Shown here piece by piece: positions 17,272-28,605 of a stretch of 50,548 bases of DNA. This DNA comes from Bradyrhizobium sp. AUGA SZCCT0158. Lineage in GTDB: Bacteria; Pseudomonadota; Alphaproteobacteria; Rhizobiales; Xanthobacteraceae. Where the stretch lies: assembly GCF_018130065.1 (NCBI RefSeq), contig NZ_JAFCME010000038.1:1-50548 (forward strand), read 5' to 3'. The notes beneath the pieces were generated by a model that worked only from the letters and a program-made list of their open reading frames with translations, ran no database searches and was not told the DNA's origin. How positions within the stretch are numbered: the stretch's first letter is position 1; each line of letters opens with the position of its first letter. A program made the translations under genes and the position numbers.

Positions 17272-17559
17272 ATGACCTATTGGGTATACATTCTCGCAAG
17301 TAAGCCCGGTGGAACGCTATATGTTGGCGTGACAAACAATCTGGTGCGGCGCGTCTACGAGCATCGAGAGGGTTTGGCAGACGGCTTCACCAAGAAGTAC
17401 GGCATCAAGACATTGGTATATTTTGAGCCGCACGAAGCAATCGCCACGGCACTTCAACGCGAGAAGAACATCAAACATTGGTCGCGCGAGTGGAAAATCG
17501 ACCTGATTATCGCGAGCAATCCCGACTGGCGAGATTTGTACGAAGAGATTGTCCGCTAG
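17272..17559 (+). CDS. GIY-YIG nuclease family protein (UPF0213-like)
   Basis: This 95-residue single-domain protein has the GIY-YIG hallmarks in diverged form: YWVYILA at residues 3-9 and TLYVGVTN at 15-22. Next come the catalytic Arg in LVRRVYEHR and the Glu region around FEPHEAIATALQREKNIKHW. Single-domain members have been linked to DNA repair or are uncharacterised. It is capable of DNA cleavage in principle. No Shine-Dalgarno is visible because the left inverted repeat occupies that position, so expression may depend on readthrough from dnaN. Confidence 0.9.
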   Translation: MTYWVYILASKPGGTLYVGVTNNLVRRVYEHREGLADGFTKKYGIKTLVYFEPHEAIATALQREKNIKHWSREWKIDLIIASNPDWRDLYEEIVR

Positions 17560-17566
17560 CGCGGAC

Positions 17567-17598
17567 GATGGATTGCCGGGTCAAGCCCGGCAATGACA
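17567..17598. repeat. Right 32-bp inverted repeat of the GIY-YIG cassette
   Basis: Exact reverse complement of 17230-17261, ending in CAATGACA 7 bases before the recF start. Confidence 0.95.
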
Positions 17599-17605
17599 AC
17601 CTGAT

Positions 17606-18745
17606 ATGACCCCTTCCCGCATCCACAAGCTGACGCTGACGCATTTTCGCAATTATCGGGCGGGGAGCGTGCAGACGCGCGGCGACGTCGTGGTGCTGGT
17701 GGGACCGAACGGCGCCGGCAAGACCAATTGTCTCGAGGCGATCTCGTTTCTGTCGCCGGGACGGGGCTTGCGGCGCGCGACGCTGGAAGATGTCGCGGAC
17801 AATCAGGGCGACGGTTCCTGGGCCGTCTCCGCCGAAGTCGAGGGCGCGCTGGGGCTTGCGACGGTGGGCACCGGTATCGATGCGCCGGCAAATGAAAACA
17901 GTTCCACTGGCCGGCGCTGCCGGATCGATCGCGAGCCGGTGAGTTCGGCAACGGCGTTCGGCGATCATTTGCGCATGGTGTGGCTGACACCGGCGATGGA
18001 CGGGCTGTTTCTTGGCGCCGCCTCGGAACGGCGGCGCTTCTTCGACCGGCTGGTGCTGGCGATCGACAGCGAGCATTCCAGCCGCGTGTCGGCGCTGGAG
18101 CGTTCGCTGCGCTCGCGCAACCGGCTGCTCGAAGTGCGCAATTACGATGACCATTGGTGCGACGCGATCGAGCGCGAAACCGCCGAGCTTGCGGTCGCGG
18201 TTGCCGCCACCCGCGGCCAGACCGTGACAAAACTCGCAGCGATGCTGCGCGAGCGCGGTGCGGCTTCCGCGTTTCCGTCGGCGCAGATCATGCTCGACGG
18301 CTGGATGGAGAATGCGCTGGTGAGCGAACCTGCGACGGCCGTGGAGGATCGTTACCGCGAGATCCTGCGCGCTAGCCGGCCACGCGACGCCGCGGCCGGC
18401 CGTACGCTGGACGGTCCGCATTTGACCGACCTGCAGGTGGTCTACGCGCCGAAGAACATGCCGGCGCGCGATGCCTCCACCGGCGAACAGAAGGCGCTGC
18501 TGATCGGGCTGGTGCTTGCCCATGCCACGCTGGTCGCCGAGATGACCGGCATCGTGCCGCTGTTGCTGCTCGACGAGGTCATCGCACATCTCGATCCGGG
18601 CCGGCGGAAAGCACTGTTCAATGAGCTGGCAAAACTCGGCGCGCAGGTCTGGATGACCGGCGCCGATCCGGCGGCATTCGCCGATATCGGCGCATCCGGC
18701 GAGGTTTTCGACGTCGATTCCGGCCAAGTCGCCCGTCGCCCCTGA
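17606..18745 (+). CDS. recF: DNA replication and repair protein RecF
   Basis: RecF is an SMC-like ATPase that helps load RecA at gaps through RecOR. The 379-residue protein shows IHKLTLTHFRNYR at the N-terminus, Walker A GPNGAGKT at residues 33-40, the ABC signature region STGEQKALLIGL and Walker B VPLLLLDEVIAHLD, followed by the D-loop. The length is normal. It follows dnaN in the usual gene order. The ATG lies directly after the right inverted repeat of the GIY-YIG cassette, so that insertion may have replaced its native leader. Confidence 0.97.
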   Translation: MTPSRIHKLTLTHFRNYRAGSVQTRGDVVVLVGPNGAGKTNCLEAISFLSPGRGLRRATLEDVADNQGDGSWAVSAEVEGALGLATVGTGIDAPANENSSTGRRCRIDREPVSSATAFGDHLRMVWLTPAMDGLFLGAASERRRFFDRLVLAIDSEHSSRVSALERSLRSRNRLLEVRNYDDHWCDAIERETAELAVAVAATRGQTVTKLAAMLRERGAASAFPSAQIMLDGWMENALVSEPATAVEDRYREILRASRPRDAAAGRTLDGPHLTDLQVVYAPKNMPARDASTGEQKALLIGLVLAHATLVAEMTGIVPLLLLDEVIAHLDPGRRKALFNELAKLGAQVWMTGADPAAFADIGASGEVFDVDSGQVARRP

Positions 18746-18862
18746 GCAACAGGCGCCCGGTTGAACCTCAACGCCCACCCGCGCGACTAGACTCCAGTAA
18801 TCGCGCCATCGATGCGCGGCCATCGCTGCTGCGCCAGGCATCGGCAATATCCGGAGATACCC

Positions 18863-21070
18863 ATGTTTGGAACGACGCGCGGGACGCTGGTCCCGGCACG
18901 AAAACACCTGTTTGCTCTCACCCTCGCGGTGATCGCCAGCGTGCCGGTTGCCGCCAGCGCCGATTACACCGCTGACACCATGGTCGATGTCCGCACCCTG
19001 CCGCGGCCCGAAGGCGCCGTGGAAAAAACGGCCGAGACCAAAACCCATCACGGCAAAACCTATCGATTGACCTACGACATTCCGGCTTCCGTCGCGGCCA
19101 CGGCCGCGGCGACGAAGAAATCGCTGGCCGCCGACGGCTGGGTGGAATATGTGCGCCCGCTCGAAAACACCTCCTCGTCGGCTTTCAAGAGAGGACGGCA
19201 AGGACTGAATATGAGCGTCTGGCTGGGCAAGCAATCCACCCTGTCCTATAATAGCTACATCCCAATTTATGCGAACGTGCCGTTCCCGCCAGGTGCCGTC
19301 GACATCCTCTACGACGAGCGGCGGCCCTATCTTGGCTGCATCGCCCCGACCGGGTTCGACGCAACGCTCGACTTCTTCCGCAAGGAGATGGAAGCGATCG
19401 GCTGGAGGCCGCTCGAAGCCGCGGAGGCGGCGGCGCGCTGGCCGAACGCGCAGCTCAGCGAGACGATCGAGCCCGGCGTGCGCGCCTATTACAGCCATGA
19501 TGCCAAGAATGGCCCTCATCAGCAGCGGCCGGTGATGCTGACGCTGCAGCGCCGCGACGACGGACGGACCGGCGTGGAGATCCGGGTTGCGCCATTTGCG
19601 ATGCCGGAAAAGCTCGAAGCCGCTGACGACGTGTCCGGCCTGCCGATACCGAAGACAACCCAGAGCCTGCGCGGTTCCGGTGATTCCAATTCGGTCGACC
19701 GCAGCCTGGACATCGGCGTCGTTGCCGAGCTTCCCGCAACGCTGGCGTTTTATCGCCGCGAGTTTGCGGCGCGGAGCTGGACGGAAGAGACGCGCGGCGC
19801 CGTCGTCACCCCGGACAACGTCACGCTGAATTTTTCCTCGGCCGAGCAAACCGCCACGCTGAAGCTCAGCCGCCGATATGACATGACGATGGTCAATGTC
19901 GCGACTCACATGAAGGAAGCCGCCCTCGCCGCGCGCGCCAAGGCCAAGAAGGAAGCCGACGCGAAGTTTCTCAGCGATGCGGCGGCCATGGCAAAGGAGA
20001 TCATCGCAGCCGACGAAGTGCGGCGGGTGGCCCAGGCCGCCAAGCTGTCGGACGCGCCGCTGCGCGCCCTTGCCGACAATTCGAAACCCGTACCGCTGCC
20101 CGAGAACGCCGAAGAGGTGAAGTTCGAAGCCGCCGATGGCCGCCTCGATTTCTATTCCCCCTCGACCGTGAGAGCGGTCGCGGCGTTCTATAGCGGCGCG
20201 CTGAAGGCTCAGGGCTGGAAAGAGAAGCCCTCGCCCATCAACCATGCCGCCATGGCCGTGATGGAGTTCTCCAAAGGCGGCAAGGCGATGTCGCTCACGA
20301 TCATGCAGATGGGCCCGAGGGCGAAGATCAGCGGCTACGGATCGGCGCTGGTGGTGGCCGATGCGAAGATGGCCGCCAAGCCCGGTGCAGCAGACGCCAC
20401 TCAGGCGTCCAGCGGCGCCAAAGCGGCGGTGCAGGTTCTCGAAGCCGACCCCGAAACCGATGCCGACGCGCCGTTTCCGATGCCCAAGCAGCGTGGTTCG
20501 ACTGTCTCCCGCGGAAGTGGAAAGCTGCCTGGCAGCAACGCTCCGCTCCGCCGGGAACTCGAAATCAGCGTCCCTGCGGATCTCGCTTCCGTGCTCGCCT
20601 TCTATCGCACCGAGCTTGGCAAACGCGGCTGGAAGGAATCCGCGGAGCGCGCCGTCGTGCAGGCAGACCGCGTGCAACTGGCATTTGCGTCGCCCGATGG
20701 GCCCGCACAGCTAAAACTCGGCCGCGCCAAGGACGAGACCACCGTCAGCCTCGCACAGAAATATACCGAGGTCGCCGCAAAGGCCGGCGTGATCCCGAAG
20801 CCGGGTCAGGCCAGGCTGGTGTTCGGCAACATGGGCGGCGGTGAAGCCGCGGTCACGATCAACAAGCAGACGATCAAGCTCGCTGCCGGTGCCGGCGGGC
20901 CGCAATCGGCGAAGCCTCCGATGCTCGACCTGCCGCCGGGCAAATACGCCTATTCCGTGAAGGTCGCGGGCCGTCCGGCACGAAACGATACGGTCGAAGT
21001 GACCGCTGACGACGCCTGGGGCCTGATCATTGCGCCGAGCGGAGATGCGTTGTCGCTGCAGATGTATTGA
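18863..21070 (+). CDS. Exported protein with four or more internal repeats
   Basis: ATG 18863, preceded by CCGGAGA, gives 735 residues with a Sec signal peptide (cleavage near ASA at residue 33). I recognise no named family. A repeated element of the form FYRxELxxRGWxE appears at residues 171, 296, 442 and 580, each embedded in a 125-145-residue unit. Each unit has a preceding Leu/Pro-rich strand and a following beta-rich segment with AxLKLxR. A more degenerate copy lies near residue 85. Charged Ala/Lys linkers separate units 2 and 3. The C-terminal 85 residues form a distinct beta domain. It is probably periplasmic. The position between recF and gyrB does not indicate function. Confidence 0.88.
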   Translation: MFGTTRGTLVPARKHLFALTLAVIASVPVAASADYTADTMVDVRTLPRPEGAVEKTAETKTHHGKTYRLTYDIPASVAATAAATKKSLAADGWVEYVRPLENTSSSAFKRGRQGLNMSVWLGKQSTLSYNSYIPIYANVPFPPGAVDILYDERRPYLGCIAPTGFDATLDFFRKEMEAIGWRPLEAAEAAARWPNAQLSETIEPGVRAYYSHDAKNGPHQQRPVMLTLQRRDDGRTGVEIRVAPFAMPEKLEAADDVSGLPIPKTTQSLRGSGDSNSVDRSLDIGVVAELPATLAFYRREFAARSWTEETRGAVVTPDNVTLNFSSAEQTATLKLSRRYDMTMVNVATHMKEAALAARAKAKKEADAKFLSDAAAMAKEIIAADEVRRVAQAAKLSDAPLRALADNSKPVPLPENAEEVKFEAADGRLDFYSPSTVRAVAAFYSGALKAQGWKEKPSPINHAAMAVMEFSKGGKAMSLTIMQMGPRAKISGYGSALVVADAKMAAKPGAADATQASSGAKAAVQVLEADPETDADAPFPMPKQRGSTVSRGSGKLPGSNAPLRRELEISVPADLASVLAFYRTELGKRGWKESAERAVVQADRVQLAFASPDGPAQLKLGRAKDETTVSLAQKYTEVAAKAGVIPKPGQARLVFGNMGGGEAAVTINKQTIKLAAGAGGPQSAKPPMLDLPPGKYAYSVKVAGRPARNDTVEVTADDAWGLIIAPSGDALSLQMY

Positions 21071-21403
21071 GGGGCCTGGCGCGGCTTGCTCGCGGGCGCT
21101 TGCGTCCCGGGCACGCGGGTGGTTGCACCGTTCTCCGGCAGCTCCGTTGCGGCCTGCCATTTTCTGCCGCAACGGCATCTGAAAAACAGGCACTTGAAGG
21201 CCCGGAATCATCCCTCGAATCGTCCTTTTCAGAGGCCGCCGAATCGCCCTTTGAGCGCCTTGAAAGAGCGCCAAAAAATACTATTTATTCAATAGCTTGA
21301 AGACGGAGACTTTGCGCTAGGCGCATGGCCTCTTTCATGGCACAAATAGATCAATCAGCGCCTCATATTGCGCAGCTGATTCGGGACACCTCGAAGGCCT
21401 TAC
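21071..21403. other. gyrB upstream region
   Basis: No gene is visible. GANTC occurs at 21205, 21217 and 21241 (three in 41 bases) and again at 21378. An A/T-rich stretch is at 21279-21296. The gyrB promoter must lie here but no clear -35/-10 pair is seen. Confidence 0.4.
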
Positions 21404-23839
<2,436 letters not shown>

Positions 23840-23853
23840 TGCACGGAGTTCCA

Positions 23854-25152
23854 GTGGCGCCCATCCAGTACATCGTTGAAGGCGGCCACCGGCTTGCGGG
23901 CACCATCGAGCCGTCGGGCAACAAGAACGCGGCGCTGCCGATCATCGCGGCGGCGCTGCTGACCGATCACCCGGTCACGCTCGAAAACGTTCCCCGGATT
24001 CGCGATACCGAGACGCTGGTCGAACTGATCCGCTCGGTCGGCGCCGCGGCCGAGTGGGAGCAGCGCAACACGCTGAAAATCCACGCCAAGGAAATTCGCG
24101 CCGCTGATCTCGATCCCGAACTCTGCGCGCGCATCCGCGCCTCGATCCTGCTGGCGGGGCCGCTGCTGGCCCGCTGCGGCGAGGTGGCGCTGCCGCCGCC
24201 CGGCGGCGACGTGATCGGCCGCCGCCGCCTCGATACGCATTTTCTGGCCTTCGAACAGCTTGGCGCCACCGTCACGGCGACGCACCGGCTGGAGTTCCGC
24301 GCCTCGCGACTGAAGGGCGCCGACGTTTTCCTCGACGAGCCCAGCGTCACCGCCACCGAAAACGCGCTGGTCGCCGCGGTCGCCGCCCACGGCACGACGT
24401 ATCTGCGCAACGCCGCCTCCGAGCCGCATGTGCAGGACCTCGCCAACTTCCTCGTCGCGCTCGGCGCCAAGATCGAGGGCATCGGCACCAACACCATCGT
24501 CATCCACGGGCCGGCGACGCTGGGCGGGACCAGCTACGCGATCCAGCCCGACCATATCGAGGTCGGCTCGCTGATCGGGCTCGCCGCGGTGACGCGCTCG
24601 CCGCTGCGCATCGCGCGCGCCGGCGTCGAGCATCTGCGCTCGGTCCGGATGGGCTTTGAGCGGCTCGGCATCGTCTGCGGCGTCGAAGGCGACGATCTCG
24701 TGGTGCCGTCCGGCCAGACCATGAAGATCCAGGACGATTTCGGCGGCCATGTGCCGAAGCTCGAAGACCAGCCCTGGCCGGCCTTTCCCGCCGACCTGAT
24801 GTCGATCGCCATCGTCACCGCCACGCAATGCGACGGCGTCATCCTGATGTTCGAGAAGATGTTCGAATCGCGGATGTTCTTCGTCGACAAGCTGATCTCG
24901 ATGGGCGCCCGCATCGTGCTGTGCGACCCGCACCGGGCCATCGTGGCGGGCCCGAGCCGGCTGCGCGGGGCATTGATGACGTCGCCCGATATCCGCGCCG
25001 GCATGGCGATGCTGCTGGCGGCGGTGGCCGCGGGAGGCACTTCCACCATCAACAATGCCGACCAGATCGAACGCGGCTATGAGCGGATCGAGGAACGGCT
25101 CAATGCACTCGGCGCCAGGATTACGCGGGTGCCGGCTCGAGACGGCGGTTAG
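23854..25152 (+). CDS. murA: UDP-N-acetylglucosamine 1-carboxyvinyltransferase with Asp in place of catalytic Cys
   Basis: MurA transfers enolpyruvate from PEP to UDP-GlcNAc, the first committed step of peptidoglycan synthesis. The 432-residue protein has the SGNKNAALP motif with the essential Lys, FPADLMS and DIRAGMA as in the family. In the active-site loop, where E. coli MurA has PGGCTIG, this protein has PGGDVIG (Asp119, codon 24208-24210). Asp at this place is known to keep activity and to give intrinsic fosfomycin resistance in mycobacteria and chlamydia. I chose GTG 23854 because ACGGAG lies 5 bases ahead; ATG 23839, overlapping the gyrB stop, is the alternative. It may be a second MurA paralogue. 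Confidence 0.9.
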   Translation: MAPIQYIVEGGHRLAGTIEPSGNKNAALPIIAAALLTDHPVTLENVPRIRDTETLVELIRSVGAAAEWEQRNTLKIHAKEIRAADLDPELCARIRASILLAGPLLARCGEVALPPPGGDVIGRRRLDTHFLAFEQLGATVTATHRLEFRASRLKGADVFLDEPSVTATENALVAAVAAHGTTYLRNAASEPHVQDLANFLVALGAKIEGIGTNTIVIHGPATLGGTSYAIQPDHIEVGSLIGLAAVTRSPLRIARAGVEHLRSVRMGFERLGIVCGVEGDDLVVPSGQTMKIQDDFGGHVPKLEDQPWPAFPADLMSIAIVTATQCDGVILMFEKMFESRMFFVDKLISMGARIVLCDPHRAIVAGPSRLRGALMTSPDIRAGMAMLLAAVAAGGTSTINNADQIERGYERIEERLNALGARITRVPARDGG

Positions 25153-25202
25153 GTCGCAGCCACCGTCACTTTTTCGGCCCGTCGCCGTGTTAGTCCTGAT
25201 CC

Positions 25203-26606
25203 ATGACCTCGCTCGACAAAATCGACGCAACCTCGCTCGCGCCTGTCCCGGCGGCGCGGACGCGCGGCCATCTGGCTGAGGAGTTCGCCGAAACGCTGAA
25301 GCTCGCGGTGCCGCTGGCGCTGACCCAGCTCGGGCAGATCGCGATGATGACGACCGATCTGGCGTTCATCGGCCGGCTCGGCGGCGAAGCGGTTGCCGCC
25401 GCAGCCCTCGCGCATACGGTCTTCTTCGTGATCTTCACGTTCGGCCTTGGCCTGGTGTCTGCCGTGGCGCCGCTGGCGGCGCAAGCTTTCGGCGCGTGCG
25501 ACCCGCGCATGGTGCGCCGCGCGCTGCGCGTCGGCCTGTGGGCGGCGGTGTTGATCTCGGCGCCGCTGATGATACTGCCGTTCCGCGGCGAGGCGATCCT
25601 GATCGCGCTCGGCCAGGCGCCGGCTGCCGCAAAGCTTGCGCAACAATATCTGTTCGGCCTCGCCTGGGGTATCCTGCCGGCGCTGTGGTTTATCGCGATA
25701 CGCGGCTTCATGAGCGCCGTGAACCGGCCCGAGCCGGTGCTGTGGATCACGCTGGCCGCGATCCCGGCCAATGCGCTGCTGGTCTATCCGCTGCTCTACG
25801 GCAAATGGGGCCTGCCTGAGCTTGGGCTGTTCGGCGCGGGCCTTGCGACCAGCATCGTCAATCTCGGAACGTTCCTCGCCGGGCTGTGGTTCACCGCGCG
25901 CCGCCGGCCGTTCCGCAAATATCACGTGCTCGGCCGCATCTGGCGGATCGACTGGCCGTTGATGGGCAAGCTCGTCGTCATCGGCGCGCCGATCTCGATG
26001 GCGTTTATGCTCGAATACGGATTGTTCGGCGCGGCCGGCCTGCTGATGGGCCTGATCTCAACCACCGCGCTCGCCGCGCACCAGATCGCCCTGCAGATCG
26101 CGGCCATCCTCTACATGGTGCCGTTCGGGATCAGCATGGCGGCCACCGTCAGGGTCGGACATGCGGTCGGGCGCCGCGACCGCGACGCCGTCAGGCGCGC
26201 TGGCTATGTCGCGATCCTGCTCGGGACGGTGTTCATGGCGACGATGACGCTTGCCGTGATCCTGGGACGGTTCACGATCGCCGAACTGTTCCTCGGCGAA
26301 GCCGTCGACGCCACGGCGACGCTGACGGCAACGCTGCTGCTGGTCGGAACCACCTTTTTCATCACCGACGGGATTCAGACCGTCGCCAACGGCGCGCTGC
26401 GCGGCATGAACGACACGCGCATCCCCCTGTTGTTCGCGACCTTCAGCTACTGGCTGGTCGGCTTTACCTGCGCCTGGGCGCTCGGATTTCGGACATCGCT
26501 TGGCGCCGGTGGCGTCTGGGTCGGGTTGTCTGTCGGCACCGTCGTGTTTGCTATTCTGCTGATCTTGCGCTTCCGCCTGCTGTCGAACAGACTGGCGTTG
26601 CAATGA
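25203..26606 (+). CDS. MATE family efflux transporter (NorM-like)
   Basis: The 467-residue inner-membrane protein has about twelve hydrophobic segments in two halves, each beginning with a P-x-x-x-x-x-x-G-x-x-A pattern (LAVPLALTQLGQIA; VIGAPISMAFML). A conserved MTTDLAFIGRLG follows in the N-lobe, and a QIALQIAAILYMVPFGIS segment lies in the C-lobe. MATE proteins export cationic drugs or metabolites using Na+ or H+ gradients. The ATG is at 25203. The stop overlaps the start of the DUF2867 gene by four bases, so the two are probably cotranscribed and coupled. Confidence 0.95.
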   Translation: MTSLDKIDATSLAPVPAARTRGHLAEEFAETLKLAVPLALTQLGQIAMMTTDLAFIGRLGGEAVAAAALAHTVFFVIFTFGLGLVSAVAPLAAQAFGACDPRMVRRALRVGLWAAVLISAPLMILPFRGEAILIALGQAPAAAKLAQQYLFGLAWGILPALWFIAIRGFMSAVNRPEPVLWITLAAIPANALLVYPLLYGKWGLPELGLFGAGLATSIVNLGTFLAGLWFTARRRPFRKYHVLGRIWRIDWPLMGKLVVIGAPISMAFMLEYGLFGAAGLLMGLISTTALAAHQIALQIAAILYMVPFGISMAATVRVGHAVGRRDRDAVRRAGYVAILLGTVFMATMTLAVILGRFTIAELFLGEAVDATATLTATLLLVGTTFFITDGIQTVANGALRGMNDTRIPLLFATFSYWLVGFTCAWALGFRTSLGAGGVWVGLSVGTVVFAILLILRFRLLSNRLALQ

Positions 26607-27070
26607 CCGTTCGTGAAGTCACACCCGCCATCGACCCGAACACACTGCCCGGCGCGCAGTTTGCCGACGCTTTCCGTATCGAAATCGGCGATCGCGCCCT
26701 CAATGCGCGGCAGGCAGCCGAGTGCATGATGGCGCGGCAGCCGCGATGGGCCGAAGCGCTGCTGACCCTGCGCAACATTTTGGTGACGCCGTTTGGCCTC
26801 AAGACGTCAGGCGCCGGTTCTAAACCCAGAGAGATGGTCGGGATATTCCCGATCGTCAGCGAGCAGCCAGACCGGCTGGTCGCCGGCTTCAATGACAAGC
26901 ATCTGGATTTTCGCATCGTCGTCGACGTCGCGACATCAGGCGCCGCCCGGGAGGTCACGGCAACCACGCTGGTGCTGACGCACAACTGGCTGGGGCGGAC
27001 CTATCTGGCCGTCATCATGCCGTTTCACCGGCTGATCGTCCGCACCCTGCTGCGCCAGGTTGCGGCCTGA
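26603..27070 (+). CDS. DUF2867 domain-containing protein
   Basis: The 155-residue protein begins at ATG 26603, overlapping the MATE stop as ATGA. Features seen are LPGAQFADAFRIEI, a Arg-rich centre, and a C-terminal half with FNDKHLDFRIVVDV and NWLGRTYLAVIMPFHRLIV. These match what I know of the DUF2867 family (START-like fold, function unknown). The longer frame open from 25886 is a shadow of the MATE gene. Coupling to an exporter suggests, but does not show, a shared role. Confidence 0.85.
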   Translation: MTVREVTPAIDPNTLPGAQFADAFRIEIGDRALNARQAAECMMARQPRWAEALLTLRNILVTPFGLKTSGAGSKPREMVGIFPIVSEQPDRLVAGFNDKHLDFRIVVDVATSGAAREVTATTLVLTHNWLGRTYLAVIMPFHRLIVRTLLRQVAA

Positions 27071-27240
27071 ATCGGGCACATAAGCGGGCCTCACGGGCCT
27101 GTTGCCCGGCGTGAACCTGTTGTTCCGAACCTGCGACTGAAACCGGGAGACCGTGGCTGACGGCCGTGGTCGCACGACCTTTTTTTGCGTCGGCGGCAGC
27201 TTCTGCCTGCAGCCTTGCGCCCCCGCGTTCGGAGACCCTC

Positions 27241-28569
27241 ATGCGTCTGGTAAAGTTCTTCCACCGCCCACCGGGCGATGATGATCGCGGTCTGCTGTTC
27301 ATGCCCGGCGACGAGCCGACAGTCATCGGCAAGTATATGAACGAGGCGCCGGGTGCGCGGAAAAAAGACGAGTTCCTGCGCAAGGCATATTCCAAACCCA
27401 AGACCGCCGTCGCCACGTTCCGCCGGCAAGCCGCCGAACTCACCGCAGCCGGCTATGTCGAAACCACGCACACGGATTACATGCTGCGCAATCTGCTGCC
27501 GGATCCAGAGCCCAAGCCCGACTGGCAAAAAGGCCTCGACGATCTGATGCTGGCAGCGCTGGGCGAACCGCTTGACGTGCAGGCCAAATATCTTGCCGCG
27601 CTTCGGGATACGCCCGCGGCAAGCCAGCCGCTCTATCTCTGGCTCGCCGCCCATCACGGCTACGCCGACGAAGAGGATAACAACCAGATCATTGCGCTTG
27701 CCGAACGCGGCCGCGACACCATCACCGCCCACCGCGTCGCCAGGACGCCGCACTATTTCTGGTCGATGGAGGATCGCGACCTCGAGGCCCGGATATTGGA
27801 GGTTCTGAGCTGGGCGCATCTGCGCGCCGATAACCCAAAGGCCGCGCTGGAGGCGATCGAAGAGGCCTGTCGGGTCGACCCAAGCCAGGACCGCGGCGTG
27901 CAGCGCGCGACAATTCTGGTCGAGCACTTTCCGGAGCGGCAGGAAGAGGCTTTCGATGACGCCTACAAATATCACGAGTTTGGCGGCTACGAAGACATCA
28001 TCGCGCTGCCGGCCTATGCCGACTATGTCAAACAGAGAAAACGCAAATCGAAATCCGACAAGGGCTGGCGTTGGCACACGAAGAAGCCGGCAAGCCAAAG
28101 CGACGTGCTGCAGGCCGAGAAAGAGCTCGGCGCCAACCTGCCGAAGGATTATCGGGAGTTCCTCACGACATACGGCTCGACCGAATTGCAGGTCCGGCTG
28201 CCGGAAGAATCGGCCGAACTGTGCTTCTACCGGCCGACGGAACTGGCTGCCCAGCGCACCAATCTGTTCAACTACATCACGCGCTTCGAGAAGGATCCGG
28301 AAAAGGTCGACGCTTACTTCCGCGAGCAGTACGGCGTGGCCGCGCGCGATCTGCTGCCGGTCGCCGCACCCTCGCAGCACAGCCGCTGCCTGGTGATCAA
28401 CCTTGGGCAGGGCGAACGCTTTGGCTGGTGTTTCGAGTGGGACCATGACGGCAGTTGGGAACTCACACAGGCCGCGCCCAGCTTCGACGTCGCGCTGAAG
28501 GCGCTGACCTCCGGCATCGAGAAGCGCGATGCCGCCATGCTCGGTTTTCTCGGCATATATCTCGACTGA
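27241..28569 (+). CDS. SMI1/KNR4 (SUKH) domain protein, intact copy
   Basis: ATG 27241 follows TTCGGAGA and gives 442 residues. The N-terminal two thirds are predicted helical, with TPR-like stretches such as ALEAIEEACRVDPSQDRG. The C-terminal third (from about residue 285) is a SUKH domain with QAEKELGANLPKDYREFL and FGWCFEWDHDGSWE. SUKH proteins are often immunity proteins against contact-dependent or polymorphic toxins but also occur in other regulatory roles. No toxin gene is adjacent. A close tandem duplicate follows immediately. Confidence 0.88.
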   Translation: MRLVKFFHRPPGDDDRGLLFMPGDEPTVIGKYMNEAPGARKKDEFLRKAYSKPKTAVATFRRQAAELTAAGYVETTHTDYMLRNLLPDPEPKPDWQKGLDDLMLAALGEPLDVQAKYLAALRDTPAASQPLYLWLAAHHGYADEEDNNQIIALAERGRDTITAHRVARTPHYFWSMEDRDLEARILEVLSWAHLRADNPKAALEAIEEACRVDPSQDRGVQRATILVEHFPERQEEAFDDAYKYHEFGGYEDIIALPAYADYVKQRKRKSKSDKGWRWHTKKPASQSDVLQAEKELGANLPKDYREFLTTYGSTELQVRLPEESAELCFYRPTELAAQRTNLFNYITRFEKDPEKVDAYFREQYGVAARDLLPVAAPSQHSRCLVINLGQGERFGWCFEWDHDGSWELTQAAPSFDVALKALTSGIEKRDAAMLGFLGIYLD

Positions 28570-28605
28570 CCACCAGCGGCGCTACGCCCGCGTTCGGAGA
28601 TCCCC

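Larger units (their letters stand above)
17230..17598 (+). mobile_element. Candidate mobile cassette: GIY-YIG gene enclosed by perfect 32-bp inverted repeats
   Basis: The 32 bases at 17230-17261 are the exact reverse complement of 17567-17598. Each arm is itself a hairpin (TTGCCGGG, short loop, CCCGGCAA). The gene starts 10 bases after the left arm and ends 7 bases before the right arm, so almost nothing else is present. No target duplication is evident outside the arms. This is an inferred mobile or formerly mobile unit. Confidence 0.6.

Noticed and set aside
17507..20677. A 1056-codon open frame on the minus strand
   Set aside because: It is antisense to recF and the exported repeat protein, His/Arg-rich with no recognisable domain, as expected for a shadow frame in high-GC DNA.
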